Source: Streptomyces endocoffeicus
GTDB taxonomy: Bacteria > Actinomycetota > Actinomycetes > Streptomycetales > Streptomycetaceae
Length of the DNA stretch: 64,000 nt
Assembly (NCBI RefSeq): GCF_016741935.1
Contig: NZ_JAERRG010000011.1
Span: 186,001-250,000 of the forward strand
Reading direction: 5' to 3'
Part shown: piece by piece, positions 51,078-59,502 of the stretch
Layout: each line of letters opens with the position of its first letter
Position numbering within the stretch: the first letter of the stretch is position 1
Position numbers and translations under genes: made by a program
Notes under the pieces: generated by a model
Database searches by the model: none
Told to the model about the DNA's origin: nothing
Seen by the model: only the letters and a program-made list of their open reading frames with translations

Positions 51078-51850
51078 CCACCGGCGACTTCGAAGGGCTG
51101 GCCGCGCTCGTCACCGGCGGCGCCTCCGGTATCGGCGCCGCCATAGCCGCCGCGCTGCGCGACCGGGGCGCGCGGGTCGCCGTGCTCGACCGCGATCCGT
51201 CGGGCGCCCCGGACGGCACGCTGCCGCTCAAGGCCGATGTCACCTCCGACGAGGGGGTCAGGACCGCGGTGGACGCGGCCGTGGCCGAGTTCGGCGCCCT
51301 GCACACCGTCGTCGGCAACGCGGGCATCGGTGCGATCGGCAGCGTCGAGGACAACTCCGACGAGGAGTGGCACCGGCTGCTGGACATCAATGTGCTGGGC
51401 CTGGTCCGCACCGCGCGGGCCGCGCTGCCCCACTTGCGTGCCGCCGCGGCCGACCGGCCCGGCGCCGTCTCCATCACCCACACCTGCTCGATCGCCGCCA
51501 CCGCGGGGCTGCCGCAGCGCGCCGCCTACAGCGCCAGCAAGGGCGCGGTGCTGTCGCTGACCCTCGCCATGGCGGCGGACCACATCCGCGAAGGGGTGCG
51601 CGTCAACTGCGTCAACCCCGGCACCGTGGACACCCCGTGGGTCGGCCGGCTGCTCGACCAGGCCCCCGACCCGACGGCCGAGCGCGCCTCCCTGGAGGCC
51701 CGGCAGCCCACCGGACGGCTGGTCTCCGCCGACGAGGTGGCCGCCGCCGTCGCGTACCTCGCCAGCCCCGCCGCCGCGGCCGTCACCGGCACCGCGCTGG
51801 CCGTCGACGGAGGGATGCAGGGGCTGCGGCTGCGCCCCGCCTCCTCCTAG
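51074..51850 (+). CDS. SDR family oxidoreductase of the fucose pathway
   Basis: This 258-residue classical SDR has GGASGIGAAIAAAL, GNAGIGAIGSV, a serine in THTCSIAATAG and YSASK. It most likely oxidises 2-keto-3-deoxy-L-fuconate to the 2,4-diketo form, as the SDR partner of fuconate dehydratase does in other bacteria. The GTG start overlaps the dehydratase stop (GTGA) behind AGGAGGA. The hydrolase that would cut the diketo product is not next to it. Confidence 0.9.
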   Translation: MTTGDFEGLAALVTGGASGIGAAIAAALRDRGARVAVLDRDPSGAPDGTLPLKADVTSDEGVRTAVDAAVAEFGALHTVVGNAGIGAIGSVEDNSDEEWHRLLDINVLGLVRTARAALPHLRAAAADRPGAVSITHTCSIAATAGLPQRAAYSASKGAVLSLTLAMAADHIREGVRVNCVNPGTVDTPWVGRLLDQAPDPTAERASLEARQPTGRLVSADEVAAAVAYLASPAAAAVTGTALAVDGGMQGLRLRPASS

Positions 51851-51966
51851 ACAACCGCCCGGCCTGGACAACCGCCCGGCCGCTTGAGACAACCGCACAA
51901 TCGCCTCCGCCCGAGGCCGGCACCATCCGCACCACTCGACCCAGGAACGACCAAGGACGGGACTCG

Positions 51967-53001
51967 ATGACGAGACTCCGCACCACCGGCACCGCCGCCT
52001 GCGCCGTGCTGCTGGCCGTCGCAGCGCTCACCGGCTGCAACCGAGAGAGCAATGGCGCCGGCGGCGGCAAGGTCGGCATCGACATGCCGCGGACGGACAC
52101 CGACTTCTGGAACTCCTACCAGCAGTATCTGGAGAAGGGCATCGACAAGGGCACGGTCTCCGCGCTCCCGCTGTCCAACTCGCAGAACGACATCGGCAAG
52201 CTGGTCGCCAACGTCCAGGCGTTCACCGACCAGGGCGCCAAGGCGGTCATCATGGCGCCCCAGGACACCGGGGCCATCACCTCCACCCTGGAGCAGCTGG
52301 AGGAGAAGAAGATCCCCGTCATCAGCGTGGACACCCGGCCCGACTCCGGCAAGGTCTACATGGTGGTGCGCGCCGACAACCGGGCGTACGGCACCAAGGC
52401 GTGCGAGTACCTCGGCGAGAAGCTGGGCGGCAAGGGCCGGATCGCCGAGCTCCAGGGCGACCTCAGCTCCATCAACGGCCGGGACCGCTCACAGGCGTTC
52501 GCCTCCTGCATGAAGAAGAAGTACCCCGGCATCAAGGTGCATGAGCTGCCCACCGACTGGAAGGGCGATGTGGCCTCCGCCAAGCTGCAGAGCCTGCTGG
52601 CCCAGCACAAGGACGTGAACGGCATCTACATGCAGGCGGGCGGCGCCTTCCTGCAGCCCACGCTCGCGCTGCTGGAGCAGAAGCGGCTGCTGAAGCCCGC
52701 CGGTTCGGCCAAGCACATCACGATCATCTCCAACGACGGGATCCCCGAGGAGCTGGACGCGATCCGCTCCGGGAAGATCGACGCCACGCTCTCCCAGCCC
52801 GCCGACCTCTACGCCCAGTGGGCCCTGAACTACGCGAAGGCCGCTCTGGACGGCAAGACGTTCAAACCCGGCCCCACCGACCACGGCTCCAACATCGTCA
52901 AGATCGAGAACGGTCTGGAGGACCAGCTCCCGGCGCCGCTGGTCACCAAGGAGAACGTCGACGACAAGAAGCTGTGGGCCAACCAGCTCGAGAAGAAGTG
53001 A
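51967..53001 (+). CDS. Sugar ABC transporter substrate-binding lipoprotein
   Basis: The 344-residue lipoprotein has a signal peptide with lipobox LTGC and a periplasmic-binding-protein fold of the RbsB type: KVGIDMPRTDTDFWNSYQQY, SQNDIGKLVANVQAFTDQGA, AVIMAPQDTGAITSTLEQLE, DTRPDSGKVYMVVRADNRAY, IISNDGIPEELDAIRSGKID. It binds the sugar and delivers it to the membrane partners encoded next. The context points to L-fucose or a related 6-deoxy sugar. Confidence 0.92.
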   Translation: MTRLRTTGTAACAVLLAVAALTGCNRESNGAGGGKVGIDMPRTDTDFWNSYQQYLEKGIDKGTVSALPLSNSQNDIGKLVANVQAFTDQGAKAVIMAPQDTGAITSTLEQLEEKKIPVISVDTRPDSGKVYMVVRADNRAYGTKACEYLGEKLGGKGRIAELQGDLSSINGRDRSQAFASCMKKKYPGIKVHELPTDWKGDVASAKLQSLLAQHKDVNGIYMQAGGAFLQPTLALLEQKRLLKPAGSAKHITIISNDGIPEELDAIRSGKIDATLSQPADLYAQWALNYAKAALDGKTFKPGPTDHGSNIVKIENGLEDQLPAPLVTKENVDDKKLWANQLEKK

Positions 53002-53003
53002 CC

Positions 53004-54590
53004 ATGGCCGAGGCCGAGCAGCCCGCCGTCGTACGGGCCCAGGGCGTCGTCAAACGGTTCGGGCCCACCGTCGCCCTGGACCAGGCCCGGCTGGCGGTGC
53101 GGCCCGGGGAGGCCCATGCGCTCGTCGGGCGCAACGGGGCGGGCAAGTCCACGCTGGTGTCCGTCCTGACCGGGATGGAGCGCCCGGACGAGGGCGAGGT
53201 GACCTTCGCGGGCGAGCCCGCCCCCGGCTACGGCGACACCGCCGCCTGGCAGCGCAAGGTGGCCTGCGTCTACCAGAAGTCGATGGTGGTCCCGGACCTG
53301 ACGGTCGCCGAGAACCTCTACCTCAACCGCTTCCCGGGCGCGGGGCGCATCCGCTGGCGCGCCCTGCGCGAGGACGCCCGCGCGCTGCTGGCCGAGTACG
53401 GCGTGGAGGTGGACCCGCAAGCGCGCGCGAAGGATCTCAGCGTCGAGCAGCGGCAGTTCGTGGAGATCGCCCGCGCGCTCTCCTTCGGCGCCCGGCTGAT
53501 CATCCTCGACGAGCCCACCGCCCAGCTCGACGCGAGCGGTATCGACCGGCTCTTCGCCAAGCTGCTGGAGCTGCGCCGGCAGGGGGTCGCCTTCCTGTTC
53601 ATCTCGCACCATCTGCAAGAGGTCTACGAACTCTGCGACACCGTCACCGTCTTCCGCGACGCCCGCCATGTGCTGACCGCCCCGGTCGCCGGCCTCCCCA
53701 AGGAGGAGCTGGTGGCGGCGATGACCGGGGACGACGGCGGGGCGCCCGAGGGCGACTCCCGGGCCGTCGTCCGCGCTCCCGTCGCCCGTAAGGAGGCCGA
53801 CCCGGACGGGGAGCCGGTGCTGCGCACCGAAGGGCTCGCCCTGGAGGGCGAGTTCGACCCGCTGGACCTGGTGGTGCGCCCCGGTGAGGTGCTCGGCCTG
53901 GCCGGGGCCACGGCCAGCGGCAACACGGCGGTCGGCGAGACCCTGGTGGGGCTGCGCAAACCGGTCGGCGGGCGGCTGTCGGTGCGCGGCCGGCCGGTGC
54001 GCCCCGGCAGCGTGCCGCATGCCATCGACGCGGGCATCGGCTACGTCCCGGAGGACCGGCACGACCAGGGCCTGGTCCTGGGCCGCAGCGTCGCCGAGAA
54101 CGCCACCCTGACCGTCACCGACCAGCTCGGGCCCTACGGCACGGTGCTGCCCTCCCGGACCCGCGCCTTCGCCCAGCGGATGATCACCTCCCTGGACATC
54201 AAGACCTCGGGACCTTCGCAGCCCGTTTCGGGTTTGTCCGGCGGAAATCAGCAGAAGGTCGTCATCGCGCGGGCGCTGGCCCGTGAGCCCAGCCTCCTGG
54301 TCGCGATCCGGCCGACCGCCGGGGTGGACGTGAAGTCCAAGGACGCGCTGCTCGGCGTCGTACGGGACGTGGCCGCGTCCGGGAGCGGCGCGGTCATCGT
54401 CTCCGACGAACTGGACGATCTGCGGGTCTGCGACCGGATCCTGGCGTTCTTCCACGGGCGGGTGGTCGCCGAGTTCGGCAGCGGCTGGAGCGACCGTCAG
54501 CTCGTGGCCGCCATGGAGGGCATCACGGAGCCGGGCACCAACGGCACGGCGGGGGACACCGAAGACCGCACAGAAGGAAGGCAGACATGA
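53004..54590 (+). CDS. Sugar ABC transporter ATP-binding protein (two ABC domains)
   Basis: This 528-residue RbsA/AraG-type ATPase has a canonical first domain: VGRNGAGKSTLVSVL, LSVEQRQFVEIARAL and ILDEPTAQLD. The second domain has a degenerate Walker A (LAGATASGNTAVGET), as is usual in this family, followed by LSGGNQQKVVIARALAREPS. It starts 2 bp after the binding-protein stop and overlaps the permease (ATGA). Confidence 0.93.
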   Translation: MAEAEQPAVVRAQGVVKRFGPTVALDQARLAVRPGEAHALVGRNGAGKSTLVSVLTGMERPDEGEVTFAGEPAPGYGDTAAWQRKVACVYQKSMVVPDLTVAENLYLNRFPGAGRIRWRALREDARALLAEYGVEVDPQARAKDLSVEQRQFVEIARALSFGARLIILDEPTAQLDASGIDRLFAKLLELRRQGVAFLFISHHLQEVYELCDTVTVFRDARHVLTAPVAGLPKEELVAAMTGDDGGAPEGDSRAVVRAPVARKEADPDGEPVLRTEGLALEGEFDPLDLVVRPGEVLGLAGATASGNTAVGETLVGLRKPVGGRLSVRGRPVRPGSVPHAIDAGIGYVPEDRHDQGLVLGRSVAENATLTVTDQLGPYGTVLPSRTRAFAQRMITSLDIKTSGPSQPVSGLSGGNQQKVVIARALAREPSLLVAIRPTAGVDVKSKDALLGVVRDVAASGSGAVIVSDELDDLRVCDRILAFFHGRVVAEFGSGWSDRQLVAAMEGITEPGTNGTAGDTEDRTEGRQT

Positions 54591-55621
54591 CCGATACCGC
54601 ACGGCAGCGGACCGCCGAGGCGGTGGCTGACGACCCGGCGGGGGGCCGGCCGCGGATCGACATCGCGCGCTGGCGCGATCTGTCGCTGGTCCCCGTGATC
54701 TTCGTCCTCGGGGTGATCGGCTTCATCGTCTCGCCCGCCTTCCTCACCGAGGACAACCTGATCGGGGTCGTCCAGCAGTCCACCGAGCTGGGGCTGCTGG
54801 TGCTGGGCGAGGCGCTGATCCTGATCAGCGGGCGGATGGACCTCTCCCTGGAGTCGACCATCGCCGTGGCGCCGGTGATCGCCCTGTGGCTGGTGCTGCC
54901 CGAGCACGGGGCGCGGTTCGAGGGCCTGGGACTGCTGCCGGTGTGGACCGCGATACCGCTGTGCCTGGCGGTCGGGGCGCTGATCGGCGCGGCCAACGGC
55001 TTCCTGATGCTCAAACTGCGCGTCAACGGCTTCATCGCGACCCTGGGCATGCTCACCATGCTGCGCGGACTCCAGGTCGGCATCGCCGAGGGCCAGTCGA
55101 TCGTCAACGTCCCCGAGTCCTTCCGCTACCTCGGCAAGGCCGAGTGGCTGGGCGTGCCCGCCGCCGTGTGGATCTGCCTGGGGCTGTACGCCCTCGGCGG
55201 CCTGGCGCTGGGCTATCTGCGGCACGGACGCTCGCTGTACGCGATCGGCGGCAACCCCGAGGCCGCGCGCGCGGCGGGCATCCGGGTGGACCGGATCACC
55301 TGGATCGTGCTGAGCGTCGGCGGACTGCTGGCCGCCTTCGCGGGCATCCTGTACACGGGCCACTACGGCTCGGTCGCCGCGACCCAGGGCAACGGCTGGA
55401 TCTTCCAGGTGTTCGCCGCCGCGGTCATCGGCGGGATCAGCCTCAAGGGCGGCCGCGGCACCCTCTTCGGCGCGCTCACCGGCGTGCTGACGCTGCAGCT
55501 GGTCGTCAATGTGATGACCCTCGGCGGGGTACCGCCCCTGTGGAACCAGTTCATCAACGGCTCGATCATCATCGTCGCGCTGATCATCTCCCGCTACGCC
55601 AGCGGCGAGAAGCAGGACTGA
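54587..55621 (+). CDS. Sugar ABC transporter permease
   Basis: This 344-residue RbsC/AraH-type permease has about nine hydrophobic helices and family motifs: LISGRMDLSLESTIAVAPVI, GAANGFLMLKLRVNGFIATL, LYAIGGNPEAARAAGIRVDR and FAAAVIGGISLKGGRGTLFG. It forms the membrane channel with the ATPase encoded just upstream. A single permease gene means a homodimeric channel. Confidence 0.93.
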   Translation: MTDTARQRTAEAVADDPAGGRPRIDIARWRDLSLVPVIFVLGVIGFIVSPAFLTEDNLIGVVQQSTELGLLVLGEALILISGRMDLSLESTIAVAPVIALWLVLPEHGARFEGLGLLPVWTAIPLCLAVGALIGAANGFLMLKLRVNGFIATLGMLTMLRGLQVGIAEGQSIVNVPESFRYLGKAEWLGVPAAVWICLGLYALGGLALGYLRHGRSLYAIGGNPEAARAAGIRVDRITWIVLSVGGLLAAFAGILYTGHYGSVAATQGNGWIFQVFAAAVIGGISLKGGRGTLFGALTGVLTLQLVVNVMTLGGVPPLWNQFINGSIIIVALIISRYASGEKQD

Positions 55622-55637
55622 GAGCCGGGAGGAAACC

Positions 55638-56645
55638 ATGGCGGTCGACGGCGGACGGGCACCGAGCGGCCCGCGCGAACTGGGGAGCTCGGGGGTGCGC
55701 GTACCACCCCTGGGGCTTGGCTGCGCGCCGCTGGCCAATCTCTACGAGGCGGTGCCGGAGGAGCGCGCCCTGGACACCGTAAGGGCGGCGTTCGACACCG
55801 GCCTCACCTATATGGACACCGCGCCGCACTACGGCGTCGGGCTGTCCGAGGAGCGGCTGGGGCGGGTGCTGGCCGGGCGCGACCGCGCCGGGTACACGCT
55901 CTCCACCAAGGTGGGGCGGCGGCTGCGGCCGCGCGCCCCCGGCGAGCCCGTCCAGGCGGACGGGTTCGCCGACACCCCCGACCGGGTCCGGGAGTGGGAC
56001 TTCACCCGGGACGGCATCCGCGCGAGCCTCGAGTCCTCCCTGGAGCGGCTCGGGGTCGACGCCGTGGACATCGTCTACCTCCACGACCCGGAAGACCACG
56101 TCCCCGAGGTCTATGAGACGGCTTTCGCGGCGCTGGCCGAGCTGAAGCGGGAGAAGCTCGTCCGGGCCATCGGCTTCGGCATGAACCACAGCGACCTCCT
56201 CGCCCGGTTCGTCGCCGACTTCGACGTGGACGTCGTGCTGTGCGCCGGGCGCTGGACGCTGCTGGAGCGCACCGCCTCCGACGATCTGCTGCCGGTGTGC
56301 GAGCGGCGCGGCACCTCCGTGGTGGTCGGCGGGGTCTACAACTCCGGGCTGCTCGCCGACCCCGCCCCCGGGGCCCGCTACGACTACCAGCAGGCGCCGC
56401 CCGAACTCCTCGCGCGGGCCCGGCGGCTGGCCGAGGTGTGCGCCGAGTTCCAGGTGCCGCTGCGGGCCGCCGCGCTGCGCTTCCCCTTCGGGCACCCCGC
56501 GGTGGCCGCGGCGGTGGTCGGCTGCGCCTCCCCGGCCGAAGTCCGGGACAATGCCGAGCTGTTCGCCCACGACATCCCCGATGAGCTGTGGCAGGCCCTG
56601 GTCCGGCGCGGTCTGCTCGACGACGACATCCCGCTGCCGGTCTGA
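55638..56645 (+). CDS. Aldo/keto reductase, probable L-fucose dehydrogenase
   Basis: The 335-residue AKR has LGLGCAPLANLYEAVPEERA, DTAPHYGVGLSEERLG (Asp and Tyr), LSTKVGRRLRP (Lys) and DIVYLHDPEDHVPEVYETAF (His). These traits fit the D-threo-aldose/L-fucose dehydrogenase subgroup that oxidises the sugar to the lactone. GGGAGG precedes the ATG. Its place between the uptake genes and the lactonase supports the first catabolic step. D-arabinose or L-galactose could be alternative substrates. Confidence 0.88.
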   Translation: MAVDGGRAPSGPRELGSSGVRVPPLGLGCAPLANLYEAVPEERALDTVRAAFDTGLTYMDTAPHYGVGLSEERLGRVLAGRDRAGYTLSTKVGRRLRPRAPGEPVQADGFADTPDRVREWDFTRDGIRASLESSLERLGVDAVDIVYLHDPEDHVPEVYETAFAALAELKREKLVRAIGFGMNHSDLLARFVADFDVDVVLCAGRWTLLERTASDDLLPVCERRGTSVVVGGVYNSGLLADPAPGARYDYQQAPPELLARARRLAEVCAEFQVPLRAAALRFPFGHPAVAAAVVGCASPAEVRDNAELFAHDIPDELWQALVRRGLLDDDIPLPV

Positions 56646-56665
56646 ACCACCCGAGGAGTGCCCGA

Positions 56666-57523
56666 GTGCCCTTGCCGCGCCGTATCGACGCCCATCACCA
56701 TCTGTGGGACCTGACCCGCCGTGAGCAGCCGTGGATGGACGGCGCGTGGGCCGAGCCCATCCGCCGTACCTTCACCCCGGGCGACCTCGCCCCGCACTTG
56801 GACGCCCATGGGATCGACGCCACCGTCGTCGTCCAGTCCAGCTCCTCCGTGCAGGAGACCCGGGAACTCCTCGCCCTGGCCGGTGGGTCGGACCGGATCG
56901 CGGGCGTCGTCGGTTGGGCCGACCTCACCGACCCGGGGGTGGGCGAGGTGCTCGCGGAGCTGGCCGCCGGGCCCGGCGGTGACCGGCTGGTGGGCCTGCG
57001 CCACCAGGTGCAGGACGAGCCGGATCCGCGGTGGCTGGACCGCGACGACGCCCGCCGCGGGCTGGCCGCCGTGGCCGACGCGGGGCTGGTCTACGACCTG
57101 CTGGTCACCCCGCGCGAGCTCCCCGCGGCCGTGGACGCCGTCCGTGAGCTGCCGCAGCTGCGCTTCGTCCTCGACCACGCCGCCAAGCCGCCCGTGGCGA
57201 GCGGGGAGCGCGACCCCTGGGCGTGGCAGCTGGCCGCGCTCGCGGCGCTGCCGAACGTCGACTGCAAGCTGTCCGGTCTGGTCACCGAGGCCGACTGGGA
57301 CGGCTGGAAGCCCGAGCAGGTGCTTCCGTACGCCTGGCACGTCCTGGACGCCTTCGGGCCCGGCCGGGTGCTGTTCGGCTCCGACTGGCCGGTGTGCGTC
57401 CTGGCCGCGACCTACGACGAGGTGGTGGCCCTCGCGGACCGGGCCGTCCTCCGGCTCGGCGAGGACGAGCGCGCCGCCGTCTTCGGCGGCAACGCGGCCC
57501 GCGCCTACGGTCTGGGAACCTAG
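56666..57523 (+). CDS. Amidohydrolase, probable L-fuconolactonase
   Basis: The protein of 285 residues starts with the metal motif IDAHHHLWDLTRREQPWMDG and has VGLRHQVQDEPDPRWLDRDD, FVLDHAAKPPV, CKLSGLVTEADW and LFGSDWPVCVLAA (catalytic Asp). The pattern matches the fuconolactonase/4-sulfomuconolactone branch (COG3618) of the amidohydrolase superfamily. It would hydrolyse L-fuconolactone to L-fuconate for the dehydratase. The GTG start has GAGGAG seven bases upstream. A long inverted repeat begins at its stop codon. Confidence 0.9.
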   Translation: MPLPRRIDAHHHLWDLTRREQPWMDGAWAEPIRRTFTPGDLAPHLDAHGIDATVVVQSSSSVQETRELLALAGGSDRIAGVVGWADLTDPGVGEVLAELAAGPGGDRLVGLRHQVQDEPDPRWLDRDDARRGLAAVADAGLVYDLLVTPRELPAAVDAVRELPQLRFVLDHAAKPPVASGERDPWAWQLAALAALPNVDCKLSGLVTEADWDGWKPEQVLPYAWHVLDAFGPGRVLFGSDWPVCVLAATYDEVVALADRAVLRLGEDERAAVFGGNAARAYGLGT

Positions 57524-57524
57524 G

Positions 57525-57716
57525 GGGTGTCCGACGGATCTTGCCGCCTGCGGCGGGCTGCTCCCCTCCCGCCCCTTCCCGACACCTGACGATATGCGGC
57601 TCCGCCGCGTGGGGGGCTTCGCCCCTGGGCCCCGGGGTCTGGGGCGGAGCCCCAGTTTCGGGAAGGGGCGGGGAGGGGAAAGATCCGCCGCAGGCGGCAA
57701 GATCCGCCGGACACCC
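57525..57716. repeat. 192-bp GC-rich inverted-repeat element
   Basis: The 32-base outer arms (57525-57556 and 57685-57716) are reverse complements at 31 of 32 positions. Inside, CCCCTCCCGCCCCTTCCCGA mirrors TCGGGAAGGGGCGGGGAGGG. The centre carries GGGGCGGAGCCCC-type palindromes. It starts two bases past the lactonase stop. A split copy lies at 3.0-3.5 kb. It may act as a terminator and as a mobile MITE-like repeat. Confidence 0.8.
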
Positions 57717-57798
57717 CGTAGCGGAAGGCCCCCCACCGCACCCCCACCGCACCCCCGCAGTACCCGGTGCACGGCTCCGCCGCGAGGCAGGGCTTCAC

Positions 57799-57830
57799 CC
57801 GGGGCCGGGGGGCGAGCTCGCCCCCCGGCC
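57799..57830. terminator. 32-bp perfect palindrome between convergent genes
   Basis: GGGGCCGGGGGGCGAG is followed directly by its exact reverse complement. It can form a 16-bp stem on either strand and lies between the lactonase and the convergent GntR gene, so it probably terminates both. Confidence 0.75.
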
Positions 57831-57890
57831 CCGCGGGCGGGGTCTGGGGGCGGAGCCCCCGGCGGGGGCCGGGGCGGAGCCCCGGTGAGC

Positions 57891-58562
57891 TCACAGCGTG
57901 GAGCGCAGCCACTGCTCCACGCTCGCGATGTGCACCGTCGCCCAGGACCGTGCCGCCTCCGCGTCACGGTCCCGCAGGGCGGCCAGGATCGCCCGGTGCT
58001 CGTGGAGGGTGCGGCTGACCGCGTCCTCCTGCGTCAGACCGCGCCACACCCGGGCCCGGGTGGTGGGCCCGGAGAGCCCGTCGAGCAGCGAGCAGAGCAC
58101 CGAGTTGCCCGAGGACTGGACGATGCCGCGGTGGAACTCCAGATCGCAGGCGACCAGCTCCTCCACCGACGGCTCCTGCCCGAGCGCGTCCAGCTGCTCC
58201 TGGAGCCGGTCCAGCTCGGCGTCGCTGATCCGGGTGGAGGCCAGCGCCGTGGCCGCGGGCTCCAGGATTCGCCGCACCGCCAGGAACTCCAGCACGGTGT
58301 CATCGCGGTGGAAGTCCACCACGAAGCTCAGCGCCTCCAGCAGCAGCTGGGGGTCGAGGCTGGTCACATAGGTGCCGTCGCCCTGCCGTACGTCGAGGAT
58401 CCGGATCAGCGACAGCGCCCGGACGGCCTCGCGCAGCGAGTTGCGCGACAGCCCCAGATCGGCGGCCAGCTCGCTCTCCTTGGGGAGCCGGTCACCGGGG
58501 CGCAGCGCACCCGAGACGATCATGCCCTTGATTTTTTCGATCGCCTCGTCGGTGACCGCCAT
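57891..58562 (-). CDS. FadR/GntR-family transcriptional regulator (FCD domain)
   Basis: The 223-residue protein has a GntR winged helix (IKGMIVSGALRPGDRLPKES, ELAADLGLSRNSLREAVRAL) and a C-terminal FCD ligand domain with typical metal/ligand residues (LEFHRGIVQSSGNSVLCSLL, LHEHRAILAALRDRDAEAAR). GGGGAGG precedes the ATG. An ACATCcGATGT palindrome stands 21 bp upstream and a related inverted repeat lies before the fucose operon, so it likely controls both. The ligand is probably a sugar acid of the pathway. Confidence 0.9.
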   Translation of the reverse strand: MAVTDEAIEKIKGMIVSGALRPGDRLPKESELAADLGLSRNSLREAVRALSLIRILDVRQGDGTYVTSLDPQLLLEALSFVVDFHRDDTVLEFLAVRRILEPAATALASTRISDAELDRLQEQLDALGQEPSVEELVACDLEFHRGIVQSSGNSVLCSLLDGLSGPTTRARVWRGLTQEDAVSRTLHEHRAILAALRDRDAEAARSWATVHIASVEQWLRSTL

Positions 58563-58582
58563 GGTGGACCTCCCCGGGCCAA

Positions 58583-58595
58583 ACATCCGATGTAT
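58583..58595. promoter_or_regulatory. Candidate autoregulatory operator of the GntR/FCD regulator
   Basis: ACATCCGATGTAT contains the palindrome ACATC-C-GATGT. It shares this with the halves at 49628 and 49649 before the fucose operon and lies just before the regulator's ribosome-binding site. Confidence 0.65.
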
Positions 58596-58709
58596 CAGGT
58601 CCATTATGACGTGCTTGAACCGGCGGCGTCTGCCGGGGACGCCGCCGGTCCACTGTGACCTTTTACCAGGAGGGCCCGAAGCGGGCTCAGGGCCGGTTCA
58701 TCGGATGGC

Positions 58710-59180
58710 TCAGAAGGTGAACGGCCCCGGGGACTGCGGCGAGGTGGCGGTGCAGTTCACCGTGATCAGACCGAAGATGACCAGCTTGAGCGACTTGGCT
58801 TCCAGGACGTCGCCCGCGGCCACCGTGCCCTTGAGCGGGCCGGTGGTCACATCGGAGCCGGTCGGGATCGCCGGGTTGGAGTTGCCGGTGAAGGTCTTGG
58901 TTCCGCCGCCCTTCTTCGACAGCGTCAGCGTCGAGCTCACCGAGCCCGCCGGAACGTCGATCGGGGCCTTGATCGCCCCCGAGGACAGGGTGATGGTCGC
59001 GGCGGTGCCGCTCTGTGTGGCGGTCAGGCTGGCCAGGCCCGACCCGTACGTCCCGCAGTCGGCCGTGAGGGTGGCGGTCGTGGGGGTGACCGCGGTCGCG
59101 GTCGGTGCCAGCGCCAGCGCGCCGGCGGCCAGTGCTGCTGTTCCCATTGCCGTGCTGATCCCGAGCTTGATCCGTCTCAT
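58710..59180 (-). CDS. Small secreted protein, function unknown
   Basis: The 156-residue product has a clear signal peptide (MRRIKLGISTAMGTAALAAG, then ALALAPTATA). The mature domain is Thr/Ser/Gly-rich and probably beta-structured, with two Cys (TADCGTYGSG and VNCTATSP) that could form a disulfide. CGGAAGG precedes the ATG. It stands alone between the fucose regulator and the glycerol operon. No family was recognised with certainty; such small beta-sandwich exoproteins are common in Streptomyces. Confidence 0.75.
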   Translation of the reverse strand: MRRIKLGISTAMGTAALAAGALALAPTATAVTPTTATLTADCGTYGSGLASLTATQSGTAATITLSSGAIKAPIDVPAGSVSSTLTLSKKGGGTKTFTGNSNPAIPTGSDVTTGPLKGTVAAGDVLEAKSLKLVIFGLITVNCTATSPQSPGPFTF

Positions 59181-59502
59181 GGGATTGCCTTCCGGAGTGG
59201 GGGAAAGTGCGGCTGATGTGTGGGGGGTTCCCGCCCGTCATCCACGGGCGAATGTCATTGATGCGCGCACCGCCGAAGAAGGCAAGAGCGATTCAGCTGA
59301 TTTTTAACGCGCGAGTAAGTTCGCGGCTCGCGGCGGACCGGCCGCCAACTGCCCCCGAAGCACGGCGAGTTCGCGGGATCTCGGCACGGCTCCGGCCGCG
59401 CTCCGCGGGGCGGGTGGGGGCAATGAGCAGTCCGGGCGGCCGGGTGAGGAGACGTTTCCTCTCACCCGGCCGCCCGGACCTGGGAAGGCGGCCCCGCGGG
59501 GG
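59181..59502. other. Gap between secreted protein and glpD terminator
   Basis: The 322 bp hold the promoter of the secreted protein (left part, with an unusually AT-rich GATTTTTAACG near 59300) and the glpD terminator at the right. No gene is present. Confidence 0.4.
59430..59479. terminator. 19-bp hairpin terminating the glycerol operon
   Basis: The arms GTCCGGGCGGCCGGGTGAG and CTCACCCGGCCGCCCGGAC pair perfectly around a 12-base loop, 24 bp beyond the glpD stop. Confidence 0.9.
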
